A stretch of 64,000 nt of DNA from Eublepharis macularius (Eukaryota; Chordata; Lepidosauria; Squamata; Eublepharidae), in contig NC_072790.1 of the NCBI RefSeq assembly GCF_028583425.1, forward strand, positions 213,754,897 through 213,818,896, written 5' to 3'. The stretch's first letter is position 1. Each line of letters starts with the position of its first letter. The translations under genes and the position numbers were made by a program. The notes beneath the pieces were generated by a model that saw nothing but the letters and a program-made list of their open reading frames with translations, ran no database searches and was not told the DNA's origin. Positions 10,723-20,661 of the stretch are shown in pieces.

Positions 10723-12059
10723 AGTATATTACTTTGGAGGAATACTGCTCTGCCGATCTGAGCCCAGGAATCTAAAATGAAAATGACCAATGCTTTCTTA
10801 GCCATGAAAGTGTGCTTCTCTGGGAAACATAGATACCGCCCATTCAAAAACAGAAAGAAAAGGATCCTGGTTGTGGACAACTTATCCTTAATTGAAAGCA
10901 TCTTTTTCATAAGTTGCTTTGGGGATGGAGAGCAGAGAGAAAGATGTAGCAAAGCAGTGTAAGGGAGGGTCTGCCAATAAAAAAAAATTGCAAGGATTTT
11001 TGAACACTCAAAAATGATTTTTCTGGCATCCAAGGTTCTGATAATAGAATGCTTGAACATCCTTACATATATAAAGCAAGTCAACATTGCAGCCTGTGCC
11101 CAGTCTAGGTACTGCTTGTTTGGCTTGATAATCTTGTTTCAATGATGGAGGAGCAGGCATGTTTTCCCTTCCTCCCCCATTTCCATGCCATCTGGCATGG
11201 GCACCCTGTTCAGAGGTGTTTTCCACACAATGAAAGGCTCATGTTGTTTCTGTGTTGCTGCAGCAACTGCGGATACAGCACATCAACAGCGGTGCTTCAA
11301 TGCGGTGGGTTTGCCTGCATTTCCCTTGCCACGCTCCTGTACAACAGCTGGTCCCCTATGCAACCTGTCTCTAGTGACCCCTCCTGATGACCAGTTGCTC
11401 CTTCACTTCTCAAGGGTGCCATCCTCCCATCAGGAAGGGGGAACTAGCAGGCAGGTTGGGGGTGAGGGCGGACCCTATTATTAGCCAGTTGCTCATTTGG
11501 AAGGGACTAGGGTAAGGTTTTTTGAACCTGAGGAATTCACAGCCTGAATTCTCCTTATTTACCCTCACCATTAGTGCCTATGTGCTCTCTGGCTTGACTC
11601 CTTGTTTGTCTGCTTGCTCCTAAACACTTGCTCCTAAACAAACAGCAAGTCTTCTTGATATAACTCTAGGACTCTACCCACTTCACCACTCATTATTTCA
11701 ATTGGGCCAGACTTATAATTCACACTGAATCCAACAATACCTTGCTTTAGAAATTACTGATCCCCCCCACCCCCGCGGCTCCCCATCCTTCACAGTGATG
11801 GATAACCCCTCTTTTATTCTGTCACTGCTGACATTTGTTGCTCAGTGGCCTGGGGAAGAGAAAACAGAATCACAGTGCTCTTCTCTCTCATTGTGCATTG
11901 CATATTTAGTGATACAATAATTCCCAAGAGCATTATAATGAAATTAGCTTTCCGTATGGAAGACCTAAGTATCTCATGTTTGCCAAGATGATTTTAAATT
12001 ATGGTAATACACTTTCCTCAGATGTCCACCAAAGCTTAACAATTAATTGGCAATGTTAT

Positions 12060-12286
12060 TATTGCCAATTAGCAAAATAGCAAAGAGCCCAGTAGCACCT
12101 TTAAGACTAACCAACTTTATTGTAGCATACTCTTTCAGGAGCCACAGCTCTTTTTGTCAGATGCTGTGGCTCTCGAATGCTTATGCTACAATAAAGTTAG
12201 TTAGTCTTAAAGGTGCTACTGGACTTTTTGCTCTTTTGCTACAGCAGAGTAACACAGCTAACTCCCCTGGATCTATTGCCAATTAG
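12060..12286. mobile_element. Small foldback retroelement with hammerhead-like core (PLE-type candidate), 13-bp TSD
   Basis: TATTGCCAATTAG flanks the unit at 12060-12072 and 12274-12286. The 201-bp insert has a minus-oriented arm (about 12073-12163) and a plus-oriented arm (about 12164-12273). They pair through AGTAGCACCTTTAAGACTAA against TTAGTCTTAAAGGTGCTACT. The minus arm reads CTGACAAAAAGAGC, a TGTG loop, then GCTCCTGAAAG. This has the layout of a hammerhead (CUGANGA, stem II, GAAA) with substitutions in the core. The right end, GCTAACTCCCCTGGATC, is the presumed 3' terminus. No protein is encoded. TSD size and head-to-head layout match the PLE insertions in this window. Assignment to PLEs is an inference. 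Confidence 0.7.
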
Positions 12287-13879
12287 GGGTAGAAGGTTCA
12301 GACAGCATTCCCAACCAGGGCTACTCAGAAGAATCCCACTCAGGTATATTCAATGGGAATTACTCCCAGGAAGGTTTTCTTAGGATTGCACTGTCATTAT
12401 GGTAGGTATTCTTTGCACATCCAGAATGAGATCTGACCTATACGTTCAGCAGAACAAGGTGGTAGAGTCAAGTGTACCACTTCAGACTACACATGGAATA
12501 TACAATTTGAGAATGTGCTCCATGTAGGAAACTCCATGGCACATCACAGAGAAAGGGTCTAGTCCATTGCCTTATTTGTAGGAGGTTATTCATATTGGGG
12601 AGCATTAAATGTTGTGATCTTACACCTGATCTTGAAAAGGCAATTTTTCAGAAGCTAGTATGATTGTGCACTAGCAGAGCCCCCAGCCTGGCAGGGGTTC
12701 CTTCCCACTGGGTGGATCTTCCATTTCCCTAATGTGAGAAATGTCTGGAGGCAGTGCTAGTCTAAGCCAAAGCAAAGTCCACTGCAGCTTTGCTTAAAGG
12801 ATGGGGGTCATGTTGTTATTTATTTCTTTGGGTAATTTATTGCTCTGCTTTTTCTCTCCAATAGGTTATCCAAGCAGCTTACAGAAAACTTAAGTAAACA
12901 ATCAAACAGAATACCCCCCCCCCCAAAATCCCACATCATAGTGCATCCTGGGCAGGTTCTGAATCTAAGTGGTCATCTAACTAGATGGCCACAGGTTTGA
13001 GCCATTGTCTAAGAGCCAAGGGACGAGAACCCTTTGCCCTGCTAAATTTATGCACAGGCAAAGTAAGCTACAGATTAAGGCCTCAGGTTTTAAGGGGCCC
13101 TGAAATATACTCCCCCAATTATTACATTACCGTTTTTGAAAATACTACTGGGCTTCTTAAAATTAACCTAATTTAGGGCCTCAGCAATGTCTTGGTGGCC
13201 TTTTGGCTGCTGCCCTCTGGCTCATTCCACCTCTAACTTGCCAATAGGAAGGAAACAAACACACAGCTGAAATGATGTGTAGCTGACTAGATATTTCCCC
13301 TACAATTTCCCTCCCTCTGCCCTTATCAGATATCAGGCCCTTCTGAGGGACAAAATGATTTTTTTGGCCTCTGGACTTCATTGGATAAACAAATGAGAAT
13401 AAATTTTGCTAATCTTATTAAAACTTACTTTGGCTTTTCTCTAAACTCTGCAGACACTTATTCTGTTAAGCATCTCCCCAATTTATCCTGAATTTTACTT
13501 TAAGTTAAAATTCAGGGTGGGGTCCACTTTCTCCTTGGTGTTGTACGGTTTCTAGGATTCTAAATGTGAGGGATATGGTTGAAGGAAACAATATTAAAAA
13601 TGCATGTGGTAAATTGTGTTGCCATTTTGATTGAATATAAAAGTTTCCTTCAGATTCTTTAATTCTTGTATTAATCCTAAACTGAGCTTTAAAGAATGCC
13701 CTGGGGGTAGGGAGCAACAGGCATGTGAAATTTCTAATTAAAATATCGTAATCCACATATACAGCCAGGGACAAGCCATGGATTGTTTTTCATTAATAAA
13801 TATGTGCAAGGTTTAACCTGTCTTAATCCCTAAAAAGCCCTCTTCCAAGATGTTTGTTTTGGATGCTGCCAAATGAACT
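12287..13879. other. AT-rich DNA, no gene recognised
   Basis: Contains a palindrome-family relative at 12318-12394 (ending in the usual TTAGGATTGCACTGTC), a LINE-tail-like segment near 12818-12905, and a poly-C tract near 12914. Confidence 0.5.
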
Positions 13880-14313
13880 ATTGCAAGCTTAGCCGTAAAA
13901 AGAAACAGACACAGGCTTGGAGATAAATGGCCGTTTATTAATTAAACTACAACATATAATAACTGTAACTACGGCAAGGGCCAACTATGCGGTACAGGTC
14001 AAGCCACGGGGTCACACCTGACCACCGCCTTGGCCTGTCTGGGCGAGCCCCAAAGCCCCGAGTGTAGGCCATTCATAGAATGGCTGCAACCCGGCCAGCC
14101 AGGCTAATGGATCCCCCCATCAAGCTCCAATCGCCCCAGCCGTACAGCATGAGGGAAGGACTTGTTCCTGGGGATCCCCGCAGGCGTCTGCCTGTGCACT
14201 GGTAGCCGTCACAAGCATACCGCACTGCTGGCAGACCCTGTTCCCCCACGTATGGGGGAAATGCCACTGGGTGCTCACCGGCCCGCTCCCTATTCCCCGA
14301 GAATCTCCTGCCA
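13880..14313 (-). repeat. B2, right terminal repeat of the Ngaro element
   Basis: A 434-bp segment that reads the same as 14662-15095. It contains TTTATT at 13934-13939, an AATAAA on the sense strand that probably serves polyadenylation. The junction with host DNA is at the ATT of GAACTATTGCAAG. Confidence 0.9.
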
Positions 14314-14489
14314 GGGAAACCTAAACGGCACCACCCCGGCCAAAAACCATCACCTCTGCCAGCAGTGCAAGGTAGGCGAAAAAACCCCCGCACCAACAGC
14401 CAATACGGAAACAGGGGCAAAAAATTCCTACCTGGCTCTGGTAACAGCAGCCGGCTAATCCTGCACTACAACAGGGTGAGGTGGGTGGG
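14314..14489 (-). other. 176-bp single-copy spacer between A2 and B2
   Basis: This segment sits between the internal A2 copy and the terminal B2 copy. I find no second copy of it in the element. Its origin (ancestral terminal sequence, or captured DNA) is not evident. Confidence 0.75.
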
Positions 14490-14662
14490 CCGAGCGAAAC
14501 CAGCAACTGGGAGGCCGGGAGAGCGGAGCCGCCTTCTAAGGCTCAGGCTCCGCCCCCGGCCAAGTACCCGTATGCCCGGGAAGGGAGTCTGTCTCTTTCC
14601 CGGGCAAGCCTGCAAAACATGGCCCCCGGCTAAGCAGCGTTGCTGCAGCCGGGAGTGCCAAA
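14490..14662 (-). repeat. A2, internal copy of the left terminal repeat
   Basis: Reads the same as 20662-20834, from CCGAGCGAAACCAGC to GGGAGTGCCAAATT. It abuts B1 directly, giving the joint CAAATTGCAAG expected of a circular intermediate. Confidence 0.9.
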
Positions 14663-15095
14663 TTGCAAGCTTAGCCGTAAAAAGAAACAGACACAGGCTT
14701 GGAGATAAATGGCCGTTTATTAATTAAACTACAACATATAATAACTGTAACTACGGCAAGGGCCAACTATGCGGTACAGGTCAAGCCACGGGGTCACACC
14801 TGACCACCGCCTTGGCCTGTCTGGGCGAGCCCCAAAGCCCCGAGTGTAGGCCATTCATAGAATGGCTGCAACCCGGCCAGCCAGGCTAATGGATCCCCCC
14901 ATCAAGCTCCAATCGCCCCAGCCGTACAGCATGAGGGAAGGACTTGTTCCTGGGGATCCCCGCAGGCGTCTGCCTGTGCACTGGTAGCCGTCACAAGCAT
15001 ACCGCACTGCTGGCAGACCCTGTTCCCCCACGTATGGGGGAAATGCCACTGGGTGCTCACCGGCCCGCTCCCTATTCCCCGAGAATCTCCTGCCA
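14662..15095 (-). repeat. B1, internal copy of the right terminal repeat
   Basis: Reads the same as 13880-14313. It follows the hydrolase ORF stop by about 20 nt on the sense strand. Confidence 0.9.
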
Positions 15096-15116
15096 CCGAC
15101 AGGGCCAAGCCTCTGC

Positions 15117-15797
15117 TTAGGCCCTGACGCCCCACAGGTGGCTCAAGGCCAACCTAAGCCCTTGCCGTAGGTCGTCCAGAAAAATCTCATTGCCCTCCGG
15201 CGATAAATGCACGCCATCATCCCGGTAGAGATGGGCAAATTCGGCCTTAATCCTAGGGTGCGGTAAATAGATCCCCAGGCCTTCCCCCAAAGGTTTTTTC
15301 ATGGCCCGGTTGGCTTTACGCCGAGCACCTTCAATAGCCCGCGGGTCAGAAGCCTCACGCCACACCCGGCGCTGCAACATTTCGGACCAGAAAATAAGCA
15401 CGCCCGGCCACCGACGACTTATTTCACGGAGGTCCACAGTTGCCTGCAGTGACAGGGCCTTACCCTGCACCAAACCAAGGTCATTACCGCCCAGGTGTAA
15501 GACCAAGATATGCGGGGGCGGACCCTTCCGCCCCCTAAAAAGGAGTGGCAACAAGGCAGGCCACCGAAGGCCACGCCGTCCCAGCCACTCGACCGTGGCC
15601 ACAGCACTGAGCCCCAGCTGGGATCCAATCGGAGTCCGTCTGGCTTGGTGAGCGGCCCAGAACACCATGCTGTGTCCACAAATCACGATCCTGCGTTTCA
15701 AAGGGCCAGGCGCCGCACCTAAGAAAGAGCAGTTAGCAAGGGCTGTCAACAATGGGACAAAGGGCGTATGTAAGATCGAAACGCACCCGACCTCCAC
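15117..15797 (-). CDS. SGNH-type hydrolase/esterase-like ORF of the Ngaro element
   Basis: A 226-codon open frame. The SGNH blocks are visible: ICGHSMVF (about residues 39-46; a GHS in place of the usual GDS, Ser43 the presumed nucleophile), LHLGGNDLG (about 100-108; the N-containing block III), and DDGVHLSPEGN (about 193-203; the catalytic Asp/His block). SGNH proteins are serine esterases or lipases; the substrate and the role in the element are unknown. The first 26 or so codons overlap the recombinase end and an intron-like pyrimidine tract. Translation may therefore begin after splicing at 15719 and not at the first in-frame start. The same ORF, decayed, follows the recombinase in the copy at 1-1846, so it is a long-standing part of this lineage. 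Confidence 0.82.
   Translation of the reverse strand: MEVGCVSILHTPFVPLLTALANCSFLGAAPGPLKRRIVICGHSMVFWAAHQARRTPIGSQLGLSAVATVEWLGRRGLRWPALLPLLFRGRKGPPPHILVLHLGGNDLGLVQGKALSLQATVDLREISRRWPGVLIFWSEMLQRRVWREASDPRAIEGARRKANRAMKKPLGEGLGIYLPHPRIKAEFAHLYRDDGVHLSPEGNEIFLDDLRQGLRLALSHLWGVRA
15718..15740 (-). promoter_or_regulatory. Possible 3' splice site upstream of the hydrolase domain
   Basis: The sense strand reads AACTGCTCTTTCTTAG then GTGCGGC. The older copy has TGTTGTCTTTTCTTAG then GTGCTGT at the same place (788-803). A conserved pyrimidine tract plus AG directly after the recombinase stop fits a splice acceptor that would attach the hydrolase to an upstream exon. This is inferred from two copies only. 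Confidence 0.4.
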
Positions 15798-16663
15798 CTG
15801 CCCACCCGTTGTATCGCTTGTTGAGTGTAACCCATGGCTGCAGCAGTTGAGGCTGCCCCAATCCGAAAGGAATGGGTGCCGAATTTGACCCCTGATAGCC
15901 CCAGCCTACCAAGGGCCTTCTCCGTAACCGCCCAAAACTGATAACGGGTCAGAGGAGCCCCGTCAATGTGCCGAAACAATGCCCCTTGGTCGTCACCTCG
16001 CAGCTCAATATAGTCCCTAAGGGCACGAACCGGACAGAGCTCCCGCTCTGAGCAGGGGCCCAAAACCAAAGTGGTGCCATGCTGCCTCTGGTCCGTCTTA
16101 GATCGACGGATCGTAACGGACACCTTGTCCCCCACAAACTTGATGTCCTTAGCCAGCAGGGCCCTACCGGATGTATCCGTACGAGCCTGCACCACCAACT
16201 CACTAACACGCAACGCACCAAAAAAGGCCACTAAAGACGCTGCATGAAATAACCTCTGTTCATAGGGGGAGGAACAAATGTCAGGCCAAGTGGCTCCCAA
16301 ACCCTTCAAGACAGTAGGGGAAATCGGCTGCCGCTGATCCTTAGGAGCACCAGCCTCCCTAGACCAGCCCTCAAGCATCTTCCTTACCCTAAAGTCGCCA
16401 GTGGCATCAGCAAGGCCGCGAGCCTTGCTGACAAAAGCCAGCGCAGCCAAATGGCCCCGAATAGACTTAACTGAAAGACCACGTCTATGCTGCACCACAC
16501 AAAACTGCATAAGGTGCTCCGGCGAGATGGGCCAAACGTCCGGGAGACCCACAGCCCTCCTAAACTCCGCAAACTGCCCTACCGCACGGTCATATGCCCT
16601 CCGGGTACTAGGGGCTAACGCTGACTGGATCGCCTGGTTCGCTTCCACCTTCCAAGCCGCCAC
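15746..16663 (-). CDS. Tyrosine recombinase of the Ngaro element
   Basis: About 305 residues as counted from a GTG at 16663, ending TGA at 15746-15748. The frame stays open to about 16763, so the N-terminus may extend or may join RT-RNase H by frameshift. An N-terminal SAM-like core-binding region (about 1-80) precedes the catalytic domain. Catalytic residues are R152 (ALRVSELV), K189 (RRSKTD), H264 and R267 (THSFRIGA), W290 (VGRWRS) and Y298 (FRSYIRP). The full set is intact, so activity is plausible. It would recombine the circular cDNA into short shared sequences without making a TSD. It overlaps RT-RNase H by about 49 nt and the hydrolase by about 52 nt in other frames, which is compact and element-like. 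Confidence 0.93.
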   Translation of the reverse strand: MAAWKVEANQAIQSALAPSTRRAYDRAVGQFAEFRRAVGLPDVWPISPEHLMQFCVVQHRRGLSVKSIRGHLAALAFVSKARGLADATGDFRVRKMLEGWSREAGAPKDQRQPISPTVLKGLGATWPDICSSPYEQRLFHAASLVAFFGALRVSELVVQARTDTSGRALLAKDIKFVGDKVSVTIRRSKTDQRQHGTTLVLGPCSERELCPVRALRDYIELRGDDQGALFRHIDGAPLTRYQFWAVTEKALGRLGLSGVKFGTHSFRIGAASTAAAMGYTQQAIQRVGRWRSGAFRSYIRPLSHC

Positions 16664-18330
16664 AGCTCGCAGGGCATCCGCGCCGGTAAACGATCGGCCT
16701 GCGGGGCAAGGAGCCGAAACCGATCCATCTGTTGGCGAGACAAAGCGTCCGCCACACCATTACTAATCCCTGGAACATGCCGGGCCCTAAACAATATATT
16801 CAGCTGAAGACACTTGAGGGTAAAGGCCCTCACTAACCGCATAACTCTAGGCGACTTTGAAGTCAAGGAGTTAACCACATGAACCACCGCCTGGTTATCG
16901 CACCAGAAATGTACCGTGTGGTTCGCCAACTCCTCGCCCCACAGCCAAACAGCGACCAGCAAGGGAAAAAATTCCAGAAACGTTAAGTCCCTAGACAAAC
17001 CCTGCTCCGCCCAGTCAGGCGGCCAACGGGCCGCACACCAGTGCCCTCTAAAATACACTCCAAAACCCAGGGAACCTGACGCATCGGAAGTAACCTGCAG
17101 CTCAGCTTCAAGCAACAAATCCTCCCTCCAGAACGTGACCCCATTAAAGGAGCTCAAGAATTCCCTCCAAACCTGCAGGTCCTCACGCATGCCCCTACTG
17201 AGACGCACACGATGATGGGGCAACCGCAGGGACCCCATGGCGTCACACAATCGCCGCAGAAAGGCCCTACCTGGGGCGATCGCCTTGCACGCGAAATTCA
17301 AATGCCCTACAAGCTGCTGCAATTCAAGGAGGGAAACCTTATTCCGCCCCTTAAAGTCCTCCAACCGCCCTCGCAAGTCCTCAACCTTGTCAGCAGGGAG
17401 TCTCAAGGACTGCTGCACGGTGTCCAACTCAATACCCAAAAAAGTCAGGACCGTGGTCGGGCCCTCGGTCTTCTCATGAGCCAAAGGAACACCCAGCTCC
17501 TTAGCCAGAGAAACAAAGGCGGCCAACAACCTGGCGCACTGCTCCGTGCCCACAGGCCCAACGAACAAAAAATCATCCAAATAATGACAGGTGTCCTGGC
17601 AGGCCGTGCGGCGACGCAACTCCCATTCCAAAAAGGAACTGAAGCGCTCGAAGGCCGCACAAGAAATGGAGCACCCCATGGGAAGGGCGCGATCCATATA
17701 AAACTTACCCTCGAAAGAAAAGCCGAGAAGCTCGAAGTCACCCGGGTGAACCGGGAGAAGACGAAAAGCTGACTTAATGTCACACTTTGACATCTCAGCA
17801 CCCACTCCACAACGGCGCACGACCTTGACCGCCTGGTCAAAGGACGTGTAACGCACCGTACACAGTTCCTCAGGAATGGCGTCATTCACAGAACTGCCTC
17901 TGGGAAACGACAGGTGGTGAATAAGGCGGAACTCCCCGGCCGCCTTCTTAGGCACCACACCAAGCGGGGAAACCCGCAAACAAGGAACAGGAGGGGCATC
18001 AAATGGGCCAAGAACGCGACCCTCTGCACACTCCTTAGCGATCTTGGCACGCACTACCTCTTCCATACCAGCCACAGACCGAAGGTTGGCTGCCATGAAA
18101 GGCTTGCGCTCGCCCTGAAACGGAATACGGAACCCAAACTTAAACCCAGAGACCAAATACTCGGCATCACCTCGGCGGGGGTAAAGGGCCAACAAGCCCT
18201 CAATTACCCTCAGATTTATTGGGGAGGGACCCTTTTCCAGGCCCCTGCTGACCGCCCCCACCCCCGAACCGTTTGCCTCCGCCGCCAGGCTTGGCCTTAG
18301 GACAGGCTGAATAAGAGTGAGACCCTGCAC
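16615..18330 (-). CDS. Reverse transcriptase-RNase H polyprotein of the Ngaro element
   Basis: 571 codons. RT motifs are SPLGVVPKK and FRLIHHLSFPRG (fingers, about 121-144), motif A SKCDIKSAFR with D184, motif B LPMGCSISCAAFERF (about 216-230), motif C YLDD at 250-253, and LTFLGIELD (about 295-303). RNase H follows: D416 in TSDASGS, E453 in TFLEFFPLL, D478 in WCDNQAV, D528 in NGVADALSR. All active-site carboxylates are present. The first codon of the open frame is GTG and it overlaps gag by about 130 nt in another frame. Expression by frameshift or reinitiation is more likely than independent initiation. It would copy the genomic RNA into cDNA before recombinase-mediated insertion. Confidence 0.93.
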   Translation of the reverse strand: MQGLTLIQPVLRPSLAAEANGSGVGAVSRGLEKGPSPINLRVIEGLLALYPRRGDAEYLVSGFKFGFRIPFQGERKPFMAANLRSVAGMEEVVRAKIAKECAEGRVLGPFDAPPVPCLRVSPLGVVPKKAAGEFRLIHHLSFPRGSSVNDAIPEELCTVRYTSFDQAVKVVRRCGVGAEMSKCDIKSAFRLLPVHPGDFELLGFSFEGKFYMDRALPMGCSISCAAFERFSSFLEWELRRRTACQDTCHYLDDFLFVGPVGTEQCARLLAAFVSLAKELGVPLAHEKTEGPTTVLTFLGIELDTVQQSLRLPADKVEDLRGRLEDFKGRNKVSLLELQQLVGHLNFACKAIAPGRAFLRRLCDAMGSLRLPHHRVRLSRGMREDLQVWREFLSSFNGVTFWREDLLLEAELQVTSDASGSLGFGVYFRGHWCAARWPPDWAEQGLSRDLTFLEFFPLLVAVWLWGEELANHTVHFWCDNQAVVHVVNSLTSKSPRVMRLVRAFTLKCLQLNILFRARHVPGISNGVADALSRQQMDRFRLLAPQADRLPARMPCELWRLGRWKRTRRSSQR

Positions 18331-19696
18331 AGGCGGGGCATTCGTGACGATACTTGCAGGCCTTACGACTGCAGTGCCCCTTAGAGGTGAAATCCCAACA
18401 GAGCAGCCGGGGTTGAACCGGCTGCCCCGCAGAGGCGCGGGGTCCAGGTGCGTTGTGGGGGCGGAAAATCAAGTGGCCACTGTCTGACCTATCCCCCACA
18501 TTCGGTTTGGCTGGGGTCATAACCTGCAGCCATAGCTGCTGGTGAATCTGATCCCATGGCAGGTTCGGGTTCATGGCCGCGCGCATCCTGAACTCCTCAT
18601 CATATTGGAGCCAGGCTGAACCAACAAAAACCGTATAACCTTTATAGATTATATCCAGGTATTGAAAAAGCGCAACGGCGCGCCAAGGCTGCGCACGTGA
18701 CAATACGCCCGCATAAATCAGGAACCCGGGCAACCAATTTGACCAATTACGGTCCACTTTACGCCGCCTGATTTTTTCCTTATCTTTCTCATCCAGATCG
18801 TCTTTGTCCTTCTTCTCCAGCTCCCTGAAGAGAAGGGCAAAGACATCTACATACTCCCCACGGATGATTTTATCCCGGGTGGCCTGAGTTAAATGGTCAC
18901 CAAGCGGCAAGGCAGTATCACCAAATGGCAGGGCCCTGTAAGGCACCAAACCGTAAGGAGAGGGCCCATAGGCAGGGCAACCCCCTTGTCCCCCGTAGCC
19001 GAAAGGCCAACTAACCGGCGGCAGGCCAGAGGGACCGGACTGGACCTGGAGCTGAGCCGGGCCAAGAGTAGCACCAGCACCTCCCTGCCAGCCAGGAGGG
19101 GCAACAGGGGGCCAAACCGGAGCTGACTGCGTCGAAGTCCCAGGGAGGGCCGGATTCCAAGCAGAAGAGGTGTGTTGCATGGTGGGAGCAGTGTACCCGG
19201 GAGGCCCGGAGGCAGCAGGCTGACCCCAGGGCCCCCACGGCCAGGTGCATGGCTGCTGAGGCACAGCCAACTTACCCTCCTGCAGCACTGGCTCCACTGC
19301 TATGGCCACCTGGCCACCATCCGCCGCCGCCTCCTGTTCAGCCTCAGGTGCAGGCTCTTCTTCCACCGCTTGAGCCGGACCCTGACTGCCGCTGGATTCA
19401 CCACGCTCACATCCCGAAGCTGCCTCCAACGCCGAAATACGCTTCTGGATATCCTTCTGCAAAACAGAAGGAGCAACTTTTTTAGTAGGCCGACGAACCC
19501 TACTCACTGTGGTTCCTTGCTGAGTTCCCCCCCGAGCCTGCTCCAAAGCCACCAGACGGCTGAGTATCTCTTGCATCCCAGATTCACCGTCATCCTCATC
19601 GGAAGAGGACTGAGCAGGGGGGTGAGGCCTCTTTGCAGCTACCTTTTGTGCAGGCTGCTTGCCCTTGGATGGGCCACTCCCTTTTTTAGGAGGCAT
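18200..19696 (-). CDS. Gag-like ORF1 of the Ngaro element
   Basis: I place the start at the ATG at 19696-19694 (MPPKKGSGPSKGKQPAQK) and not at the first in-frame start 90 nt upstream, because a Lys-rich N-terminus begins there. The N-terminal third is low complexity and rich in Pro/Ala/Gly/Gln. The central part (EYVDVFALLFRELEKKDKDD, then LPGFLIYAGVLSRAQP) looks like a capsid-type helical region. Near the C-terminus lies a Cys/His cluster, CWDFTSKGHCSRKACKYRH followed by CPACAGSHSYSACPK. This is a zinc-binding, nucleic-acid-contact module. It ends in a Gly-rich tail. Likely function: packaging of element RNA. Identity rests on position and the zinc module. Confidence 0.82.
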   Translation of the reverse strand: MPPKKGSGPSKGKQPAQKVAAKRPHPPAQSSSDEDDGESGMQEILSRLVALEQARGGTQQGTTVSRVRRPTKKVAPSVLQKDIQKRISALEAASGCERGESSGSQGPAQAVEEEPAPEAEQEAAADGGQVAIAVEPVLQEGKLAVPQQPCTWPWGPWGQPAASGPPGYTAPTMQHTSSAWNPALPGTSTQSAPVWPPVAPPGWQGGAGATLGPAQLQVQSGPSGLPPVSWPFGYGGQGGCPAYGPSPYGLVPYRALPFGDTALPLGDHLTQATRDKIIRGEYVDVFALLFRELEKKDKDDLDEKDKEKIRRRKVDRNWSNWLPGFLIYAGVLSRAQPWRAVALFQYLDIIYKGYTVFVGSAWLQYDEEFRMRAAMNPNLPWDQIHQQLWLQVMTPAKPNVGDRSDSGHLIFRPHNAPGPRASAGQPVQPRLLCWDFTSKGHCSRKACKYRHECPACAGSHSYSACPKAKPGGGGKRFGGGGGQQGPGKGSLPNKSEGN

Positions 19697-20661
19697 CCTA
19701 AACCCAATAAAGTTTGGATACCGAGGGCAAACTATCCTCCTGAAAAGAAGGGGAGAGGGGGGGGGGGCGGGGGAAGAAACAGGCACTGGCTGACAAAATG
19801 GCCGCCACTAAGCCCAGCCACAAAATGGCCACCAAACACCCCTTGCCCTGAGTAATGCCCAGCAGCAAACGGAGCCAAGTCACTTGCCACAGACCAGGCA
19901 ATCACACCCCACACCCCCAGCCCTACAACCTGGGGGGGGAACAAGAGCAATAGCCCAGGTGACCCTCAAACAGCCACAAAGCACCCCCACACAATTAAAC
20001 TCCCCCCCCTTTATATGGGAAAGGAGCAAACCAAGAGGAACCCCCCCCTTGGGAACCGCAGGGGAGGAATGAAAAGTCCCCCACAATCACCCAACTACAA
20101 GGAGGGGCAAAACTGGGGGAAATCCCCAGACACAGCCGCACTTCCCAAAGGCCACTAAGGGCCGTGGAAGTGATGGGGCCGGCAGAGTAAAGCTGCTAAA
20201 GCAGGCAGAAAAAAAAAAAAAGGGCCCAAGGGAAAGGGGGAAGCACAGAGCGTGCTGGAGAGAAGCCACGGAGGGCGCACAACCGTCCAAGCCCAGCCGC
20301 GCCGAACTCAGGCGCGGGCAAAAGCTCCGGCAGCCTACAGCCGCCGGGGAGGCAGTACCCCCCACCACACGCAGCCGCCCGGCAGCAAAGGGGGGGCAGA
20401 AATATAAAGCAGCTGCGGCGGGCTCTGCAGCCGAGCCGCGCCGCCGTGCCGCCGCGCCGCCGCGCCGCCGCAGGCAGGCGCAGCTAAAGGCCTCCGGACG
20501 CCTCCCGACTCGTCGCTTCCACCCGCCGCCGAAACGCCGCTCCGCCGCGCCCGCAGCCGCCGCAGTCTCCCTCGCCGCTCCTCAGGGCCTGCTGCTGGCA
20601 ACGCTGGAGCAGGTAGGCCCCCTCCACCAACGCTCGGAGAGCTGGAAGGTTCCTTCCCTCT
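19697..20661 (-). promoter_or_regulatory. GC-rich 5' untranslated/promoter region of the Ngaro element
   Basis: About 965 bp between A1 and the gag ATG. It is very CpG-rich in 20400-20600 (CCGCGCCGCCGCGCCGCCGC) with poly-purine and poly-C tracts nearer gag and a poly(A) tract near 20211. Arg-rich and Pro-rich ORFs here are composition artefacts. It probably holds the promoter; no TATA box is obvious. Confidence 0.6.

Larger units (their letters stand above)
9160..12059. other. AT-rich DNA, no firm gene
   Basis: Holds a short tandem duplication at 9354-9433, a candidate exon at 10264-10396, a small palindrome at 10645-10722 and a C-rich tract near 11761. Several ORFs of 60-130 codons here have no domain signature. 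Confidence 0.5.

Noticed and set aside
14073..14420. 115-codon ORF and its duplicate at 14855-15049
   Set aside because: They are the same chance frame in the two B repeats of the Ngaro element.
17212..17772. 186-codon plus-strand ORF
   Set aside because: Shadow of the RT-RNase H gene on the opposite strand.
19172..19855. 227-codon plus-strand ORF
   Set aside because: Antisense of the low-complexity gag N-terminus.
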